A stretch of 64,000 nucleotides of DNA from CAVQSS01 sp963746605 (GTDB lineage: Bacteria > Desulfobacterota > RBG-13-43-22), in the NCBI GenBank assembly GCA_963746605.1, contig CAVVCH010000003.1, positions 92,172 to 156,171 on the forward strand. The letters are read 5' to 3'. A program made the position numbers and the translations under genes. The stretch's first letter is position 1. The number at the start of each line of letters is the position of its first letter. Under the pieces are notes generated by a model. The model had not been told where the DNA came from and made no database searches. It saw only the letters and a program-made list of their open reading frames with translations. Positions 32,783 through 42,491 of the stretch are shown piece after piece.

Positions 32783-35194
32783 TTACAACATGTCCACCGG
32801 ATCCACATCCAGAATCAGTTGGACCCCGGAGCCCTTCAGGTACCGGTTGCCGGTTTCCTGGACCCAGGAGGAGATCTGATGCAACATCCGGGGGTCTTTC
32901 CCTTTTACTAATATCTGCCAGCGGTGCCTCCCCTTAATCTTAATGATAGGCGCCGGTACCGGACCTAAGATGGTCAGGGAGGAGGTCAGGTTTCTTTTTT
33001 CCCTTTCCAGCGACAAAAGATTTCCGATCTCCTGGGCCTTGTCCCGGACCGCCATTTCCGGGTTGCCCTGAATCAGGATATGGACCAGCCGAGTAAAGGG
33101 GGGATACGCAAATTCACGTCGGAATTGGAGCTCCTGACGGTAGAAACCCAGGTAATCGTGACGACGGACGTATTCAAAAACATAATGCTCCGGGTTGTAG
33201 GTTTGAATGAATACCTTTCCCGGATACGGACCTCGTCCGGTCCGGCCGGCGACTTGGGCCAAGAGCTGAAAGGTCCGTTCCCCTGATCGGAAATCCGGCC
33301 AATTGAGGGATAGATCGGCACATAACACGCCGATCAGCGTCACTCCGGGGAAATCGTGGCCTTTGGTAATCATCTGGGTACCGACCAGGATCTGGGTCTT
33401 CCGATCTTGAAAACGTTTAAGGATCTGGTAATGAGCATTTTTTTTGGAAACCGTGTCCCGGTCGAGTCGATCGACGACGGTTTCCGGAAAAAGCAGTTTG
33501 AGCTCTTTTTCGACTTTTTCGGTTCCCCAGCCGACGGTTTTGATTCCCTCCCGTCCACAGGCTGGACAAAGAAAAAACAAGGGTTGATGAAAACCGCAGA
33601 GATGGCAGACCAATTCCCGAGACGCTGCGTGGAAGGTTAAGGAAACCGAGCAGTTCCGGCAGCGGACCGGGGCTCCGCAGAGGGTGCATACGGTCAGTGG
33701 TTCAAAACCCCGGCGGTTTAAGAAAAACAAAATCTGGTGTCCCGCTTTCACCTGGGTCTTCACGGCTTCCAACAAAGGAGGCGATAGGGGCGTTCCCTGA
33801 CGGCCTTTTCTAAATTGTTTGAGATCGATCAAATTGATCTCGGGCATGGCCCGTTGATGAACCCGACGGGTCAGGGGGAGATAAGCCATTTTTTTTCGGT
33901 CCTGAAGGTGAAGCGTGGTCAGGGAAGGGGTGGCGGACCCCAATAGGGCAACGGCCTGCGCCAATTGCGCCCGAACCAGGGCCAAATCCCGGGCGTGGTA
34001 CCTCAGGGAATCTTGCTGTTTCAAGGAGGGATCGTGCTCTTCGTCCACGACGATCAGCCCCAAGGTCTCCAGGGGGGCAAAAATAGCGGAACGGGTCCCC
34101 ACTACGATCGGGGTTTCCGATGCCTGGATGCGTCGCCATTGATCCAGTCGCTCCCTGGGGGAAAGACCGCTGTGGAGAACGGCTATTTTTTCACCAAACC
34201 GGGTTCGAAAGCGTCCTTCCATCTGGGGCACCAGACCGATTTCCGGTACCAAGATCAGAGCTTGACGGTTCCGGGCGAGGGTTTCCTCCGCGGCCCGCAT
34301 ATAGACTTCCGTTTTCCCCGAACCGGTGACTCCGTGAAGAAGCAGGGACTGAAATCGTTCGTCGACCAATGCCCGTTTGATCTTTATCAGGGCCTGCTCC
34401 TGCTCGGTCGTTAAAGCGACCGGTCTCTCTTCCAAGCAAAGAATTTCCCCTAGAGGGTTTCGAAAACAGGGTTTTTCCCGGATCTCCACCAGTCCTTTCC
34501 GACACCATTGGTTGAGCCGCCGCGGCGGGATGGCGAAAAAAAGGCGCAAATCTGCCAAGGGCATCCCTTCCGGCCTTTGCAGGCAATCAAGGAGCGGCCG
34601 ATCGTTTTCAGAAAAAGCCTCTTCGGAAAAACCGGGGCCGGGATAGACCCACTTGACTTTTTTTGGGCGGGTTTTCTCTTTCGGCAGGTGTTTTATTTTA
34701 CTGACCAAACCCCGGGCCTGTAACCGAGCGGCCAATTTTTTTTGGTTTGAGTCCAGCTTACCCCAGGATCGCCTTTTTTGACTAAGATCGGTGAGTAATT
34801 CCCATTCGAGCGGGGGTAAGGGAGATTTTATAAGGGTCTCCGCACCCAGCGGGGTGATTTCAATCACTTCCAGGCTGTTCACGGCCAGTCCGGGGGGCAG
34901 CGCCGCCTTGACTACCTGTCCCAGGGGACGATGGTAATATCGGGAAATCCAGCTAAAAAAAGTCCGCAGGGAGGGACTGAAAAAGGGTAGGGGATCCAAG
35001 ATTCGCTCGATCATTTTTATAGGTTGTTCGGGACCCGGGTCAGGGGCCGGCTCCCAGAGATAACCGGTAACCAGCTGGTTTCTTAGGGGGACCAGAACCC
35101 GCTGTCCTATTTCCGGGGGAATAAGGAGTGGCGTCGGGATCTGATACATATACGGCTGGTCTAAGGGTGGGATGACCACCTGGAAAAAAGACAT
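32783..35194 (-). CDS. priA: Primosomal replication protein N' (helicase PriA)
   Basis: An 803-residue PriA. It has an N-terminal 3'-DNA-binding domain, Walker A LLHGVTGSGKTEVYMRAAEE, the DEEH box VVDEEHDPSLKQQ, GSATPSL, and the zinc-binding insertion CTLCGAPVRCRNCSVSLTFH with CHLCGF and CPACG. The C-terminal helicase motifs are QMITKGHDFPGV and QVAGRTGRG. It restarts stalled replication forks. It is divergent from the second MoxR gene. Confidence 0.95.
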   Translation of the reverse strand: MSFFQVVIPPLDQPYMYQIPTPLLIPPEIGQRVLVPLRNQLVTGYLWEPAPDPGPEQPIKMIERILDPLPFFSPSLRTFFSWISRYYHRPLGQVVKAALPPGLAVNSLEVIEITPLGAETLIKSPLPPLEWELLTDLSQKRRSWGKLDSNQKKLAARLQARGLVSKIKHLPKEKTRPKKVKWVYPGPGFSEEAFSENDRPLLDCLQRPEGMPLADLRLFFAIPPRRLNQWCRKGLVEIREKPCFRNPLGEILCLEERPVALTTEQEQALIKIKRALVDERFQSLLLHGVTGSGKTEVYMRAAEETLARNRQALILVPEIGLVPQMEGRFRTRFGEKIAVLHSGLSPRERLDQWRRIQASETPIVVGTRSAIFAPLETLGLIVVDEEHDPSLKQQDSLRYHARDLALVRAQLAQAVALLGSATPSLTTLHLQDRKKMAYLPLTRRVHQRAMPEINLIDLKQFRKGRQGTPLSPPLLEAVKTQVKAGHQILFFLNRRGFEPLTVCTLCGAPVRCRNCSVSLTFHAASRELVCHLCGFHQPLFFLCPACGREGIKTVGWGTEKVEKELKLLFPETVVDRLDRDTVSKKNAHYQILKRFQDRKTQILVGTQMITKGHDFPGVTLIGVLCADLSLNWPDFRSGERTFQLLAQVAGRTGRGPYPGKVFIQTYNPEHYVFEYVRRHDYLGFYRQELQFRREFAYPPFTRLVHILIQGNPEMAVRDKAQEIGNLLSLEREKRNLTSSLTILGPVPAPIIKIKGRHRWQILVKGKDPRMLHQISSWVQETGNRYLKGSGVQLILDVDPVDML

Positions 35195-35315
35195 GGGGAC
35201 AGATTTTTTACCTTTATTTATCGGATGGTTGATTGTAGCATAAGGACTGGTTAAGGTATAGACGGTTGGGAGGGCGGACCCACAAAACGTCCGTCATTAG
35301 AGACCAAGGATCTCC

Positions 35316-36224
35316 ATGCGTTCCATTGAGCAAATCGTTTCGGCTTTAAGAAAACATCATTATATAACGGATCGGCCTTTGGCCACAGTTTTATTTCTAT
35401 CCCAAGCCCTTAAGAAACCTGTTTTTCTGGAGGGGGAGCCCGGGGTGGGAAAGACCGAGGTGGCCCTGGTCCTATCCCGGATATTAAAAACCAGGCTGAT
35501 TCGCCTGCAATGCTACGAGGGGTTGGACGTCCACACCGCCTTGTATGAGTGGAATTATCCGAAACAGATCTTGAGCATCCGTTTGGCGGAAGCTGCTGGC
35601 CGGGCCTCCAATGACTTAGAAAAACATATTTTCGACGAGGAGTTTCTAATAAAGAGGCCCCTGCTTGAGGCGATTCTCAGTCCGGAACCCAAGCCGCCGG
35701 TCCTCCTGATCGACGAGCTGGACCGGGCCGACGAAGAATTCGAAGCTTTTTTATTGGAAATACTTTCCGATTTTCAGGTCTCCATTCCCGAAATCGGAAC
35801 CCTCAAGGCCAAACAGCGCCCCTGGGTGATCATTACCTCCAACCGGACCAGGGATATCCACGACGCCCTCAAGCGGCGGTGTCTCTACCACTGGATTGAG
35901 TACCCATCGGTGGAGAAGGAATTCCAGATCATCCTCTCCCGCATCCCCAAAATCGATCACTCCCTGGCGGGGAAAATCGCCCGGTTTATGGCAACGCTAC
36001 GCAGCCAGGATCTCCAAAAAAAACCGGGGATCTCCGAGAGTCTCGACTGGGCCTGGGCCCTGATCCACTTGCACAAACCGTCCCTGGATGAACAAACCGT
36101 AGAAGAGACGTTGGGGTGTATCCTGAAATACCAGGAGGATCAACGCTTCTTCCAGGATAAGGTGCTTGGGGATGAAGGCCGGCGGCAAGCCTTTTTCGGG
36201 ACCGATGCCGGGGTCTCGGGTTAA
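35316..36224 (+). CDS. Second MoxR-family AAA+ ATPase (CoxD-like)
   Basis: A 302-residue MoxR-type ATPase. It has Walker A LEGEPGVGKTEVALVL and Walker B VLLIDELDRADEEFEAFLLE. The sensor segment IITSNRTRDIHDALKRRCLY is followed by an HWIEYPS motif typical of CoxD-like members. It differs clearly from the copy at 697-1548 and belongs to another MoxR subfamily. It overlaps the VWA partner gene by 20 bases. The client enzyme is not evident from this neighbourhood, which continues into glycosyltransferases. Confidence 0.88.
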   Translation: MRSIEQIVSALRKHHYITDRPLATVLFLSQALKKPVFLEGEPGVGKTEVALVLSRILKTRLIRLQCYEGLDVHTALYEWNYPKQILSIRLAEAAGRASNDLEKHIFDEEFLIKRPLLEAILSPEPKPPVLLIDELDRADEEFEAFLLEILSDFQVSIPEIGTLKAKQRPWVIITSNRTRDIHDALKRRCLYHWIEYPSVEKEFQIILSRIPKIDHSLAGKIARFMATLRSQDLQKKPGISESLDWAWALIHLHKPSLDEQTVEETLGCILKYQEDQRFFQDKVLGDEGRRQAFFGTDAGVSG

Positions 36225-37380
36225 ATTACCGGCGTGTGCCGGGCCTGGTCCTCTACCCTGGCCCTTGAGCCAAGAGTGTATATCCCGAAGGGTCCACCGT
36301 TTCGGCCGCCGTTTGAAATCCCTGGGAGTACCGGTAACGATTTCCGGGGTTCGAGATGCCCTCCATTCCCTGGTTTATGTGGATTTATCCCGAAAGGCCG
36401 ATTTCGCGATCGCCCTAAGGGCCAATTTAATTTGCCGAAAAGAGGACCTGGGTCTTTTCGAGGCCGAATTCGAACATTTCTGGCGTTCCCAGGGAATACC
36501 GGAACAGCAGGGACCCAAGGAGGAGTCCGGGGTCAGACCCGGTTTTGGGTCGGAAGATCCTGGTAGGGGGGAGGAAGAAGTCACTCCTGTGAAAGAGAGG
36601 GCCGGTGTGCTTTTCAGCCGGGCCGAGGTTCTGGCCGAAAAGGATTTCCAGGCTTGGGAGGAGGACGACTGGCAGGAGGTCTCCCGCTGGACCGCGCATT
36701 GGATCCGTCCGTTGATTAACCGCTGTTCTCTTCGCTTCCAATCCTCCCATCGTGGATCAAGGCTGGAAATCCGAAAAATGTTTCGCCGAAGCTTGCGGGT
36801 AGGGGGGGATTTGACGGCCCTGGCCTTTCGCCGGAAAAAAATCAAACCGCGGCGGCTGATTTTTTTGGCCGATGTAAGCGGGTCCATGGAGCCGTACGGG
36901 CGATTTTTCTTTCTTTTTGTGCAGGCCTGGTTGAACACCTCTTTCCCCGTGGAAATTTTTGCTTTTTCCACCCGACTGACCTATTTAACCCGCTGGCTTA
37001 AATCCAAAAAGATGGAGGAGTTGGGGGAGATCGTTTCCGCTCAAGTCCCCCAATGGTCAAGCGGAACCCGGATCGGGGAATCTCTGGAGCAGTTTCAGAG
37101 GATTTACGGCCCTAAACTTTTGGGGACCCGAAGTATACTATTGATTTTCAGCGACGGCTGGGACTTGGGGGATCCGGCGCTGTTGCGGGAAGCCATGCGG
37201 CGCCTTCGGCGGCGGTCCTATAAGATCCTCTGGTTGAATCCCCTGATGGGGTGCCCCGATTACCAGCCCATCTGCCAGGGTATGGCCGCGGCCCTGCCCT
37301 GGGTGGACCGCTTGCTTCCGGCCCATAACTTGAGGGCCCTCGCCGGGGTTGTGAATACCATAGAGGGGCTGGCGGGCTAA
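36205..37380 (+). CDS. VWA-domain protein, CoxE-like
   Basis: About 391 residues from ATG 36205; the exact start is uncertain because family similarity begins near RVHRFGRRLKSLGVPVTI. The N-terminal CoxE domain is followed by a low-complexity acidic linker and a VWA domain with a complete metal site: FLADVSGSMEPYGRFF (DxSxS), a later Thr in SSGTRIGESL, and ILLIFSDGWDLGDP. CoxE works with the CoxD-type MoxR in cofactor maturation. It overlaps the MoxR gene by 20 bases and is the second such pair in the window. Confidence 0.87.
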   Translation: MPGSRVKLPACAGPGPLPWPLSQECISRRVHRFGRRLKSLGVPVTISGVRDALHSLVYVDLSRKADFAIALRANLICRKEDLGLFEAEFEHFWRSQGIPEQQGPKEESGVRPGFGSEDPGRGEEEVTPVKERAGVLFSRAEVLAEKDFQAWEEDDWQEVSRWTAHWIRPLINRCSLRFQSSHRGSRLEIRKMFRRSLRVGGDLTALAFRRKKIKPRRLIFLADVSGSMEPYGRFFFLFVQAWLNTSFPVEIFAFSTRLTYLTRWLKSKKMEELGEIVSAQVPQWSSGTRIGESLEQFQRIYGPKLLGTRSILLIFSDGWDLGDPALLREAMRRLRRRSYKILWLNPLMGCPDYQPICQGMAAALPWVDRLLPAHNLRALAGVVNTIEGLAG

Positions 37381-37433
37381 AAAGGACCTCTGTCGGACCA
37401 TGGGGAGCTGCCTACGAATAACCGGATGGGAAA

Positions 37434-38591
37434 ATGTCTTTAGCTAAACCGCTGCACGTTTGTTACTTCGGGACCTATCGGGCGGGATATTCCCGAAATC
37501 AAATTTTAATTGAGGGTCTGCGCAGAAACGGGATAATGGTTACCGAATGCCACCAACCGCTTTGGCGGGGCATTGAGGATCGAATAAAGGCGATCGGAGG
37601 GGGATGGAGCAGTCCAAAATTCTTGGGAAGGGTAATCCGGACCTATTTTCGTTTGATGGCCGACTATTCAAAAATACCGGATTACGATCTTTTGATGGTC
37701 GGGTACCCCGGTCAATTCGATATCTTTCTCGCCCGAATTCTTTCCTGGCTGAAGGGAAGGCCTTTGGGTTGGGATGTGTTCATGTCCATTTACCTGATCG
37801 CCCTGGAACGGGGTCTGGGCAAGAAACACCCCCGGATGCTTAAGGTATTGCGGCGGATAGAAGCTTGGGCCCTGCGGGTGCCCCACCTTTTAGTCATCGA
37901 TACCCGGGATTACGCCCTCTGGATGCAGGACACCCATGGAATAAAGGCCGATCGTTTCAGCCTGGTTCCTACCGGGGCGGATGATCGGGTATTCCATCGT
38001 CGGCCGAATTTCCCCCAAAAGGACCGCTCTTTCCTGGTGTTGTATTACGGGACGTTCATTCCCAACCACGGGGTTGAATTCATCATGGAGGCGGCTTATC
38101 TACTAAAGGAGCAGGAAGGACTCCGATTCGAATTCATCGGGGACGGACCGGACCGCCCGAAAGTTTGGGAACAGGCCCAAAAGTACCGGTTGAAGAATGT
38201 ATCTTTGGTCGATTGGATGGATAAGGAGGCGTTGGTCTTCAGAATTCAGGAGGCCGATATCTGCCTGGGGGCTTTTGGGACGACGCCTCAGTCTATGATG
38301 ACCGTACAGAATAAGATCTATGAGGGGCTGGCCATGGCCAAGCCGGTAATCACCGGGGATTCGCCGGCGGTTCGCCGGAACCTCGTTCATGGTGAGAACA
38401 TCTGGGTCTGCAGAAGGGAGGACCCGCAGGCCCTGGCGGAGGCGATCCGGACCCTTTATGCCAACCCGGCCTTGGTTGAGCAATTAGGGGAAAAGGGATA
38501 TAACACCTTTTCGAACAATTATGACCTGAAGCATATCGGTCAGACCCTCTCCCGGGCCATTAAGCGGGAGATCCGTTCCAAAAGATGCTAA
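37434..38591 (+). CDS. Glycosyltransferase family 4
   Basis: A 385-residue GT-B enzyme. The N-terminal half opens with HVCYFGTYRAGYSRNQILIE. The C-terminal nucleotide-sugar domain has VLYYGTFIPNHGVEFIMEAA, FEFIGDGPDRPKVWEQAQ and the NKIYEGLAMAKPVITGDSPA loop typical of GT4. It is the first of three tandem glycosyltransferases followed by two methyltransferases, suggesting synthesis of a methylated surface glycan or glycolipid. The sugar is unknown. It starts about 50 bases after the VWA gene. Confidence 0.85.
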   Translation: MSLAKPLHVCYFGTYRAGYSRNQILIEGLRRNGIMVTECHQPLWRGIEDRIKAIGGGWSSPKFLGRVIRTYFRLMADYSKIPDYDLLMVGYPGQFDIFLARILSWLKGRPLGWDVFMSIYLIALERGLGKKHPRMLKVLRRIEAWALRVPHLLVIDTRDYALWMQDTHGIKADRFSLVPTGADDRVFHRRPNFPQKDRSFLVLYYGTFIPNHGVEFIMEAAYLLKEQEGLRFEFIGDGPDRPKVWEQAQKYRLKNVSLVDWMDKEALVFRIQEADICLGAFGTTPQSMMTVQNKIYEGLAMAKPVITGDSPAVRRNLVHGENIWVCRREDPQALAEAIRTLYANPALVEQLGEKGYNTFSNNYDLKHIGQTLSRAIKREIRSKRC

Positions 38592-38601
38592 TAGGCCTTT
38601 T

Positions 38602-39555
38602 ATGGACCAGGGAGCCCTAGAGACGAAGAGGCGTTTTTCTCCGGCCAGTCCCCTGGTATTGGCGGTGGTCGTAAATTGGAACCGGGGAAAGGATACGCTG
38701 GAGTGCCTTCGTTCCCTGGAACAGCAAACCTATCCGCGAATGGGTATTATTGTGGTCGATAATGGCTCCGAGGACGGTTCTCCGGAGTCGATCCAGAGAA
38801 ACTTCCCCGAGGTGGAACTGATCCGCCTGAGCCGCAACACGGGATTTGCGGGCGGGTTTAACCGCGGGATTGAGAGGGCCCTTTCCCAAGGCGGGGACTA
38901 TGTTTTAATCTTGAATAACGACACCGTCTCCGATCGACGGATGGTTGAAAAGTTGGCAGGAACCATGCGCCCGGGAGATGGTGTGGCGTTTCCTAAAATC
39001 TATTATTATGATGATCCCCGTCGAATCTGGTCGGTAGGGGCCCGACGGCAGTTCCTGACCTTGGAAATGACCGATAAAGCGACCGGGCAAGTGGATCGGG
39101 GGCAATGGGAGGAAGTTCAGGAAAGGGACTATGCGACCGGGTGCGCCCTTTTGGTCCGGCGGGAGGTATTTGAAAAAGTCGGTTTATTTGATGAACGGTA
39201 TTTTGCCTATTATGAGGATTTGGATTTTTCTTTCCGGGTAAAAGAGGCCGGATTTCGGATGCTATTGGTCCCGGAAGCCCGTCTCTGGCATAAGGTGGCT
39301 CTATCCAGTGGAGGACCGGATTCGCCCCAGGAACGTTACCTCATGGCCAAAGGAAGTGTGCTGTTTTTTGGCCGGCACGGGGGGGGCTGGCGTCGACTTT
39401 TCATTATTCCCTACCGCCTGGGAAGCGCCGTTAAAACCACGGTAAAGCTGCTGGTCCGTCGAAAATTCAAGTCGGTTCAGGCCTATTGGAAGGGGTTATC
39501 CGAGGGTTTAAGACTGGTTTTCCAGGACAACCGGAGTGAATTTAAAATCGGATGA
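38602..39555 (+). CDS. Glycosyltransferase family 2 (rhamnosyltransferase-like)
   Basis: A 317-residue GT-A enzyme. VLAVVVNWNRGKDTLECLRS and IIVVDNGSEDGSPE form the nucleotide-binding start. NTGFAGGFNRGIERAL and YVLILNNDT carry the DxD-equivalent acidic site, and ATGCALLVRREVFEKVGLFD with YYEDLDFSFRVKEAG is the acceptor/ED motif region. This is the WbbL/RfbF type that often transfers rhamnose. It overlaps the next glycosyltransferase gene by 4 bases. Confidence 0.88.
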   Translation: MDQGALETKRRFSPASPLVLAVVVNWNRGKDTLECLRSLEQQTYPRMGIIVVDNGSEDGSPESIQRNFPEVELIRLSRNTGFAGGFNRGIERALSQGGDYVLILNNDTVSDRRMVEKLAGTMRPGDGVAFPKIYYYDDPRRIWSVGARRQFLTLEMTDKATGQVDRGQWEEVQERDYATGCALLVRREVFEKVGLFDERYFAYYEDLDFSFRVKEAGFRMLLVPEARLWHKVALSSGGPDSPQERYLMAKGSVLFFGRHGGGWRRLFIIPYRLGSAVKTTVKLLVRRKFKSVQAYWKGLSEGLRLVFQDNRSEFKIG

Positions 39556-40736
39556 GAAGGCCGATGAAGATATTGTTGATGGTTTTTAACCAGACGGGGA
39601 AGGGAACCTATTGGCGGGCTTTCCATTGGGGAAGGATTCTGGCCCGTTGGGGGCATGAGGTCACCTTAATGGCCACCGCTCCGGAGTCCAGGTTTTTCTT
39701 TCGCGTAAGCCAACCGGCGGGCCTTCGTTTGGTGGAAACCCCCGATCTGCTTTCAGGACCCTTGCGTTCCGGATGGGATCCCTGGAATACGATGAAACGT
39801 ATCGCCTGGCTCGGGCGGGAGGACTTTGATCTGGTTCACGCCTTTGAGGGACGACCGGTGGTCCTGTTCCCGGCCTTGTTTGAAAAAAAAAGAGGAGCCC
39901 GGTTGATCATGGACTGGTGCGACTGGTTTGGACGAGGCGGGTCGGTTGAGGAGCGACCCCAGCCTTTGGTCCGGTGGCTGTTAAGGCCGATCGAAACCCA
40001 TTTTGAAGGGGCCTATCGGTGCCGCGCGGATGGTACCACGGTGATCAATGCCTTGCTGAGGGAAAAGGCCATTGGTTTGGGCGTGGATCCGGCCACAATT
40101 TTGCTGATTCAAAACGGTTCGGATCCAGGCAGAGCGCCTCAGTCTCGGGGAGAGGCGAGAAAAAAAATAGGGTTGGAAGGGGAGGATCAACTGATCGGTT
40201 TCGTGGGCGGGACTTTCTCACAGGACGCCCGGTTTATGGCGGAGGCTCTCAATAGGGTCGCTGCCAGGAATAATAAAGTGAAGTTGTTATTGATTGGATA
40301 TTTTAACCGGGAAATTGAAACGTGGTTGTCTGATCCTTCCAGGGTGATCAGAACGGGGGGATTGCCCTATGATCGTATATTTGATTATTTGTCCGCCTGC
40401 GATATCTGCTGGTTGCCTTTATGCGATAATAGCGCCAATCAAGGGCGGCAACCGCTGAAGTTCAATGATTATCTGACCGTGGGTCGCCCGGTGGTGGCAA
40501 CCGATGTAGGGGACCTGAGGGAAATCATGGTAAAACATCAGGTGGGATTGATCACCGACAATCATTTCGCTGATTTTGCCCAAAAGACGTTGGAGTTATT
40601 GGAGCAGACCTCTCTGCAGGAAGAATTGGGCAAAAATGCAAGGGTTGCCGCGGAAACGGCATTCAGTTGGGAAAAGATGACTAGGGATCTGGAAACGTTT
40701 TATTTAAAGGTTTTGGAAAAGGCCGGTCCGAACTAA
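39552..40736 (+). CDS. Glycosyltransferase family 4
   Basis: A 394-residue GT-B protein. MKILLMVFNQTGKGTYWRAF precedes GRILARWGHEVTLM in the acceptor domain. DQLIGFVGGTFSQDARFMAE begins the donor domain, and PLKFNDYLTVGRPVVATDVG is the GT4 EX7E-like loop. The sugar is unknown. It overlaps the upstream GT2 gene (ATGA) and ends at the base before the methyltransferase start, so the cluster is tightly packed and co-transcribed. Confidence 0.84.
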   Translation: MRRPMKILLMVFNQTGKGTYWRAFHWGRILARWGHEVTLMATAPESRFFFRVSQPAGLRLVETPDLLSGPLRSGWDPWNTMKRIAWLGREDFDLVHAFEGRPVVLFPALFEKKRGARLIMDWCDWFGRGGSVEERPQPLVRWLLRPIETHFEGAYRCRADGTTVINALLREKAIGLGVDPATILLIQNGSDPGRAPQSRGEARKKIGLEGEDQLIGFVGGTFSQDARFMAEALNRVAARNNKVKLLLIGYFNREIETWLSDPSRVIRTGGLPYDRIFDYLSACDICWLPLCDNSANQGRQPLKFNDYLTVGRPVVATDVGDLREIMVKHQVGLITDNHFADFAQKTLELLEQTSLQEELGKNARVAAETAFSWEKMTRDLETFYLKVLEKAGPN

Positions 40737-41689
40737 ATGGAATCCACTCGCTGTACCATTTGTGCCGCTGACGATTTCGAGGTGGTCTTCGAAGGTCCCG
40801 ATTGGATTTCTCACTTGCCCGGATTATTTCGAATGGTCCGTTGTCTTCATTGCGGGTTGTATTACCTCAACCCCCGGCCGGACCAAGAAGAAATACACCG
40901 CTATTACCCCCAGGACTATTTGGCCTTCCAGAAATCTATCGAAGAAGAAACCGCTTTCCTGAAAAGGATGGACCGGCGCTACGGAATCTATAAACGGGTC
41001 CGATCGGTCATTAAAGTCCTGCCCGGACCAGGGAGAATTCTGGACGTCGGCTGCGCTACCGGTTTATTTCTTTCGGGGATGAAGGAGCGGGGCTGGGAAG
41101 CCCTGGGGATTGAACTGAATGAACAGGCCGCGGTCTATGCCCGCGATCGGATGGGACTCAATATTATTACCGGGAATTTTCTGGGGGCGGATCTTCCCAG
41201 CCACTATTTTGACGTGATAACCCTGTGGGATGTTCTGGAACACTTGCCCGATCCCCTGCCGGTCCTCCAAAAACTCTCGAAAATAATCCGCCCGGGTGGA
41301 TTGCTGGTGCTCAACCTGCCGAACCCTGAAAGCTGGGAGGCCAGGCGTTTCGGCCCCCTCTGGATCGGCTGGGATTTACCCCGGCATCTTAATCTCTTCC
41401 CCTTGCCTTTATTAAGCTCTTTGCTTGAAAAGGTCGGGTTCAACCACCCCACAATCAAATCGTTAACGGGGAATTTTTTCGTTTTTAAGTTCAGCCTCGG
41501 CCTGTTATTAGATGAAAAAATCCATCGAAATGGCCGGCCTCCTCCAAGGTACTCAAAATACTATTGAACTCCCCCCTATCGCGACTGGTCGCCTTTCCGG
41601 TCTATGCCCTGTCAGATCCTCTTAAGTTGGGTAGTTGCTTGGCCCTGTTTTCCCGGTTTGAAGCCGGATCTAATCCTGGGGGTAATTAA
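40737..41689 (+). CDS. Class I SAM methyltransferase with N-terminal zinc ribbon (two apparent extra bases near 41563-41578)
   Basis: After removing two bases it encodes about 316 residues. An N-terminal zinc ribbon (CTICAADDF and CLHCGLYYLNPRP) is followed by the SAM motif RILDVGCATGLFLSGMKERG, DVITLWDVLEHLPDPLPVLQ, and GGLLVLNLPNPESWEARRFG. The restored C-terminus reads KYYELPLSRLVAF and ends just before the next methyltransferase ATG, as expected for a packed operon. The uncorrected frame stops after YSKYY. Such enzymes methylate sugars or lipids in polysaccharide clusters. Confidence 0.82.
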
Positions 41690-42416
41690 ATGCTGGAAAT
41701 TCGCCTGACGGAACATGGGAATACCAAAGAGGAATATGAAAAAATCTATTCGGACGAAGGGATCTGCCATCTGGATTCATTTTATAAATGGCTGCTGAGG
41801 CATTTGGCTCCCCAACCGGGGAAGTTGTTCTTAGACGTAGCCTGCGGGGAGGGCCGCTTAACCGGTTGGGCCCAGAGCCCGGGGATTAATCGGCCACGGT
41901 GTCGATTTCTCGGAAGGGGCCGCTCGCCTCGCCTCCTCCGGGGGTCGGGGTTCTTTCACCGTGGGGGACGGGGAGGCTCTTCCCTACAAGACCGGCTCTT
42001 TCGATTATATCACCAGCATCGGCAGCCTGGAGCATTACCTGGATCCTCTAAAAGGCGTTGAAGAAATTACCCGGCTATTGGCCCCGGGGGGGCAGGCGTT
42101 GATTTTGTTGCCGAACACCTTCGGTATTATGCACAATGTCTGGACTGCCTTGCGTACCGGGAGACCCGGAATGGATAAGCAGCCCATACAACGGTACGCC
42201 ACGGTTAGAGAATGGGAGGATCTGTTGAACCGGGGAGGGCTGCGCGTCGTGCGGATTATTAAATATGAACGTGAATTTCCGACTTCCTGGAAAGACGCCC
42301 GGTGGTATCTGGGGCATCGAAAAAATCTGGTCCGGTTACTTTTGACCCCTTTCATACCCCTGAATTGGGCGTGTTGTTTTGTGTTTAAATGCCTTAAGGA
42401 CGGTAATAATCATTAA
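41690..42416 (+). CDS. Class I SAM methyltransferase (apparent +1 frameshift near 41891)
   Basis: About 241 residues after removal of one base near 41890-41893. The motif I segment LFLDVACGEGRLTGWAQS joins to GHGVDFSEGAARLASS and then VGDGEALPYKTGSFDYITSI, SLEHYLDPLKGVEEITRLLA and PGGQALILLPNTFG, a complete class I core. The C-terminal part has a KDARWYLGHRKNLVRLLL segment and may associate with membranes. It is the last gene of the glycan cluster, followed by a strong terminator. The acceptor is unknown. Confidence 0.82.
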
Positions 42417-42430
42417 GGGCATAGCTTAAA

Positions 42431-42470
42431 CGAAAAAAAGGGCGTCCCCAGCCGGGACGCCCTTTTTTCG
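42431..42470. terminator. Bidirectional terminator after the glycan cluster
   Basis: GAAAAAAAGGGCGTCCC and GGGACGCCCTTTTTTC form a long stem with a 5-base loop. T-runs flank both sides. It serves the methyltransferase gene (+) and the repeat protein gene (-). Confidence 0.9.
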
Positions 42471-42491
42471 TTTTGGGAAAGATCCCGGTTA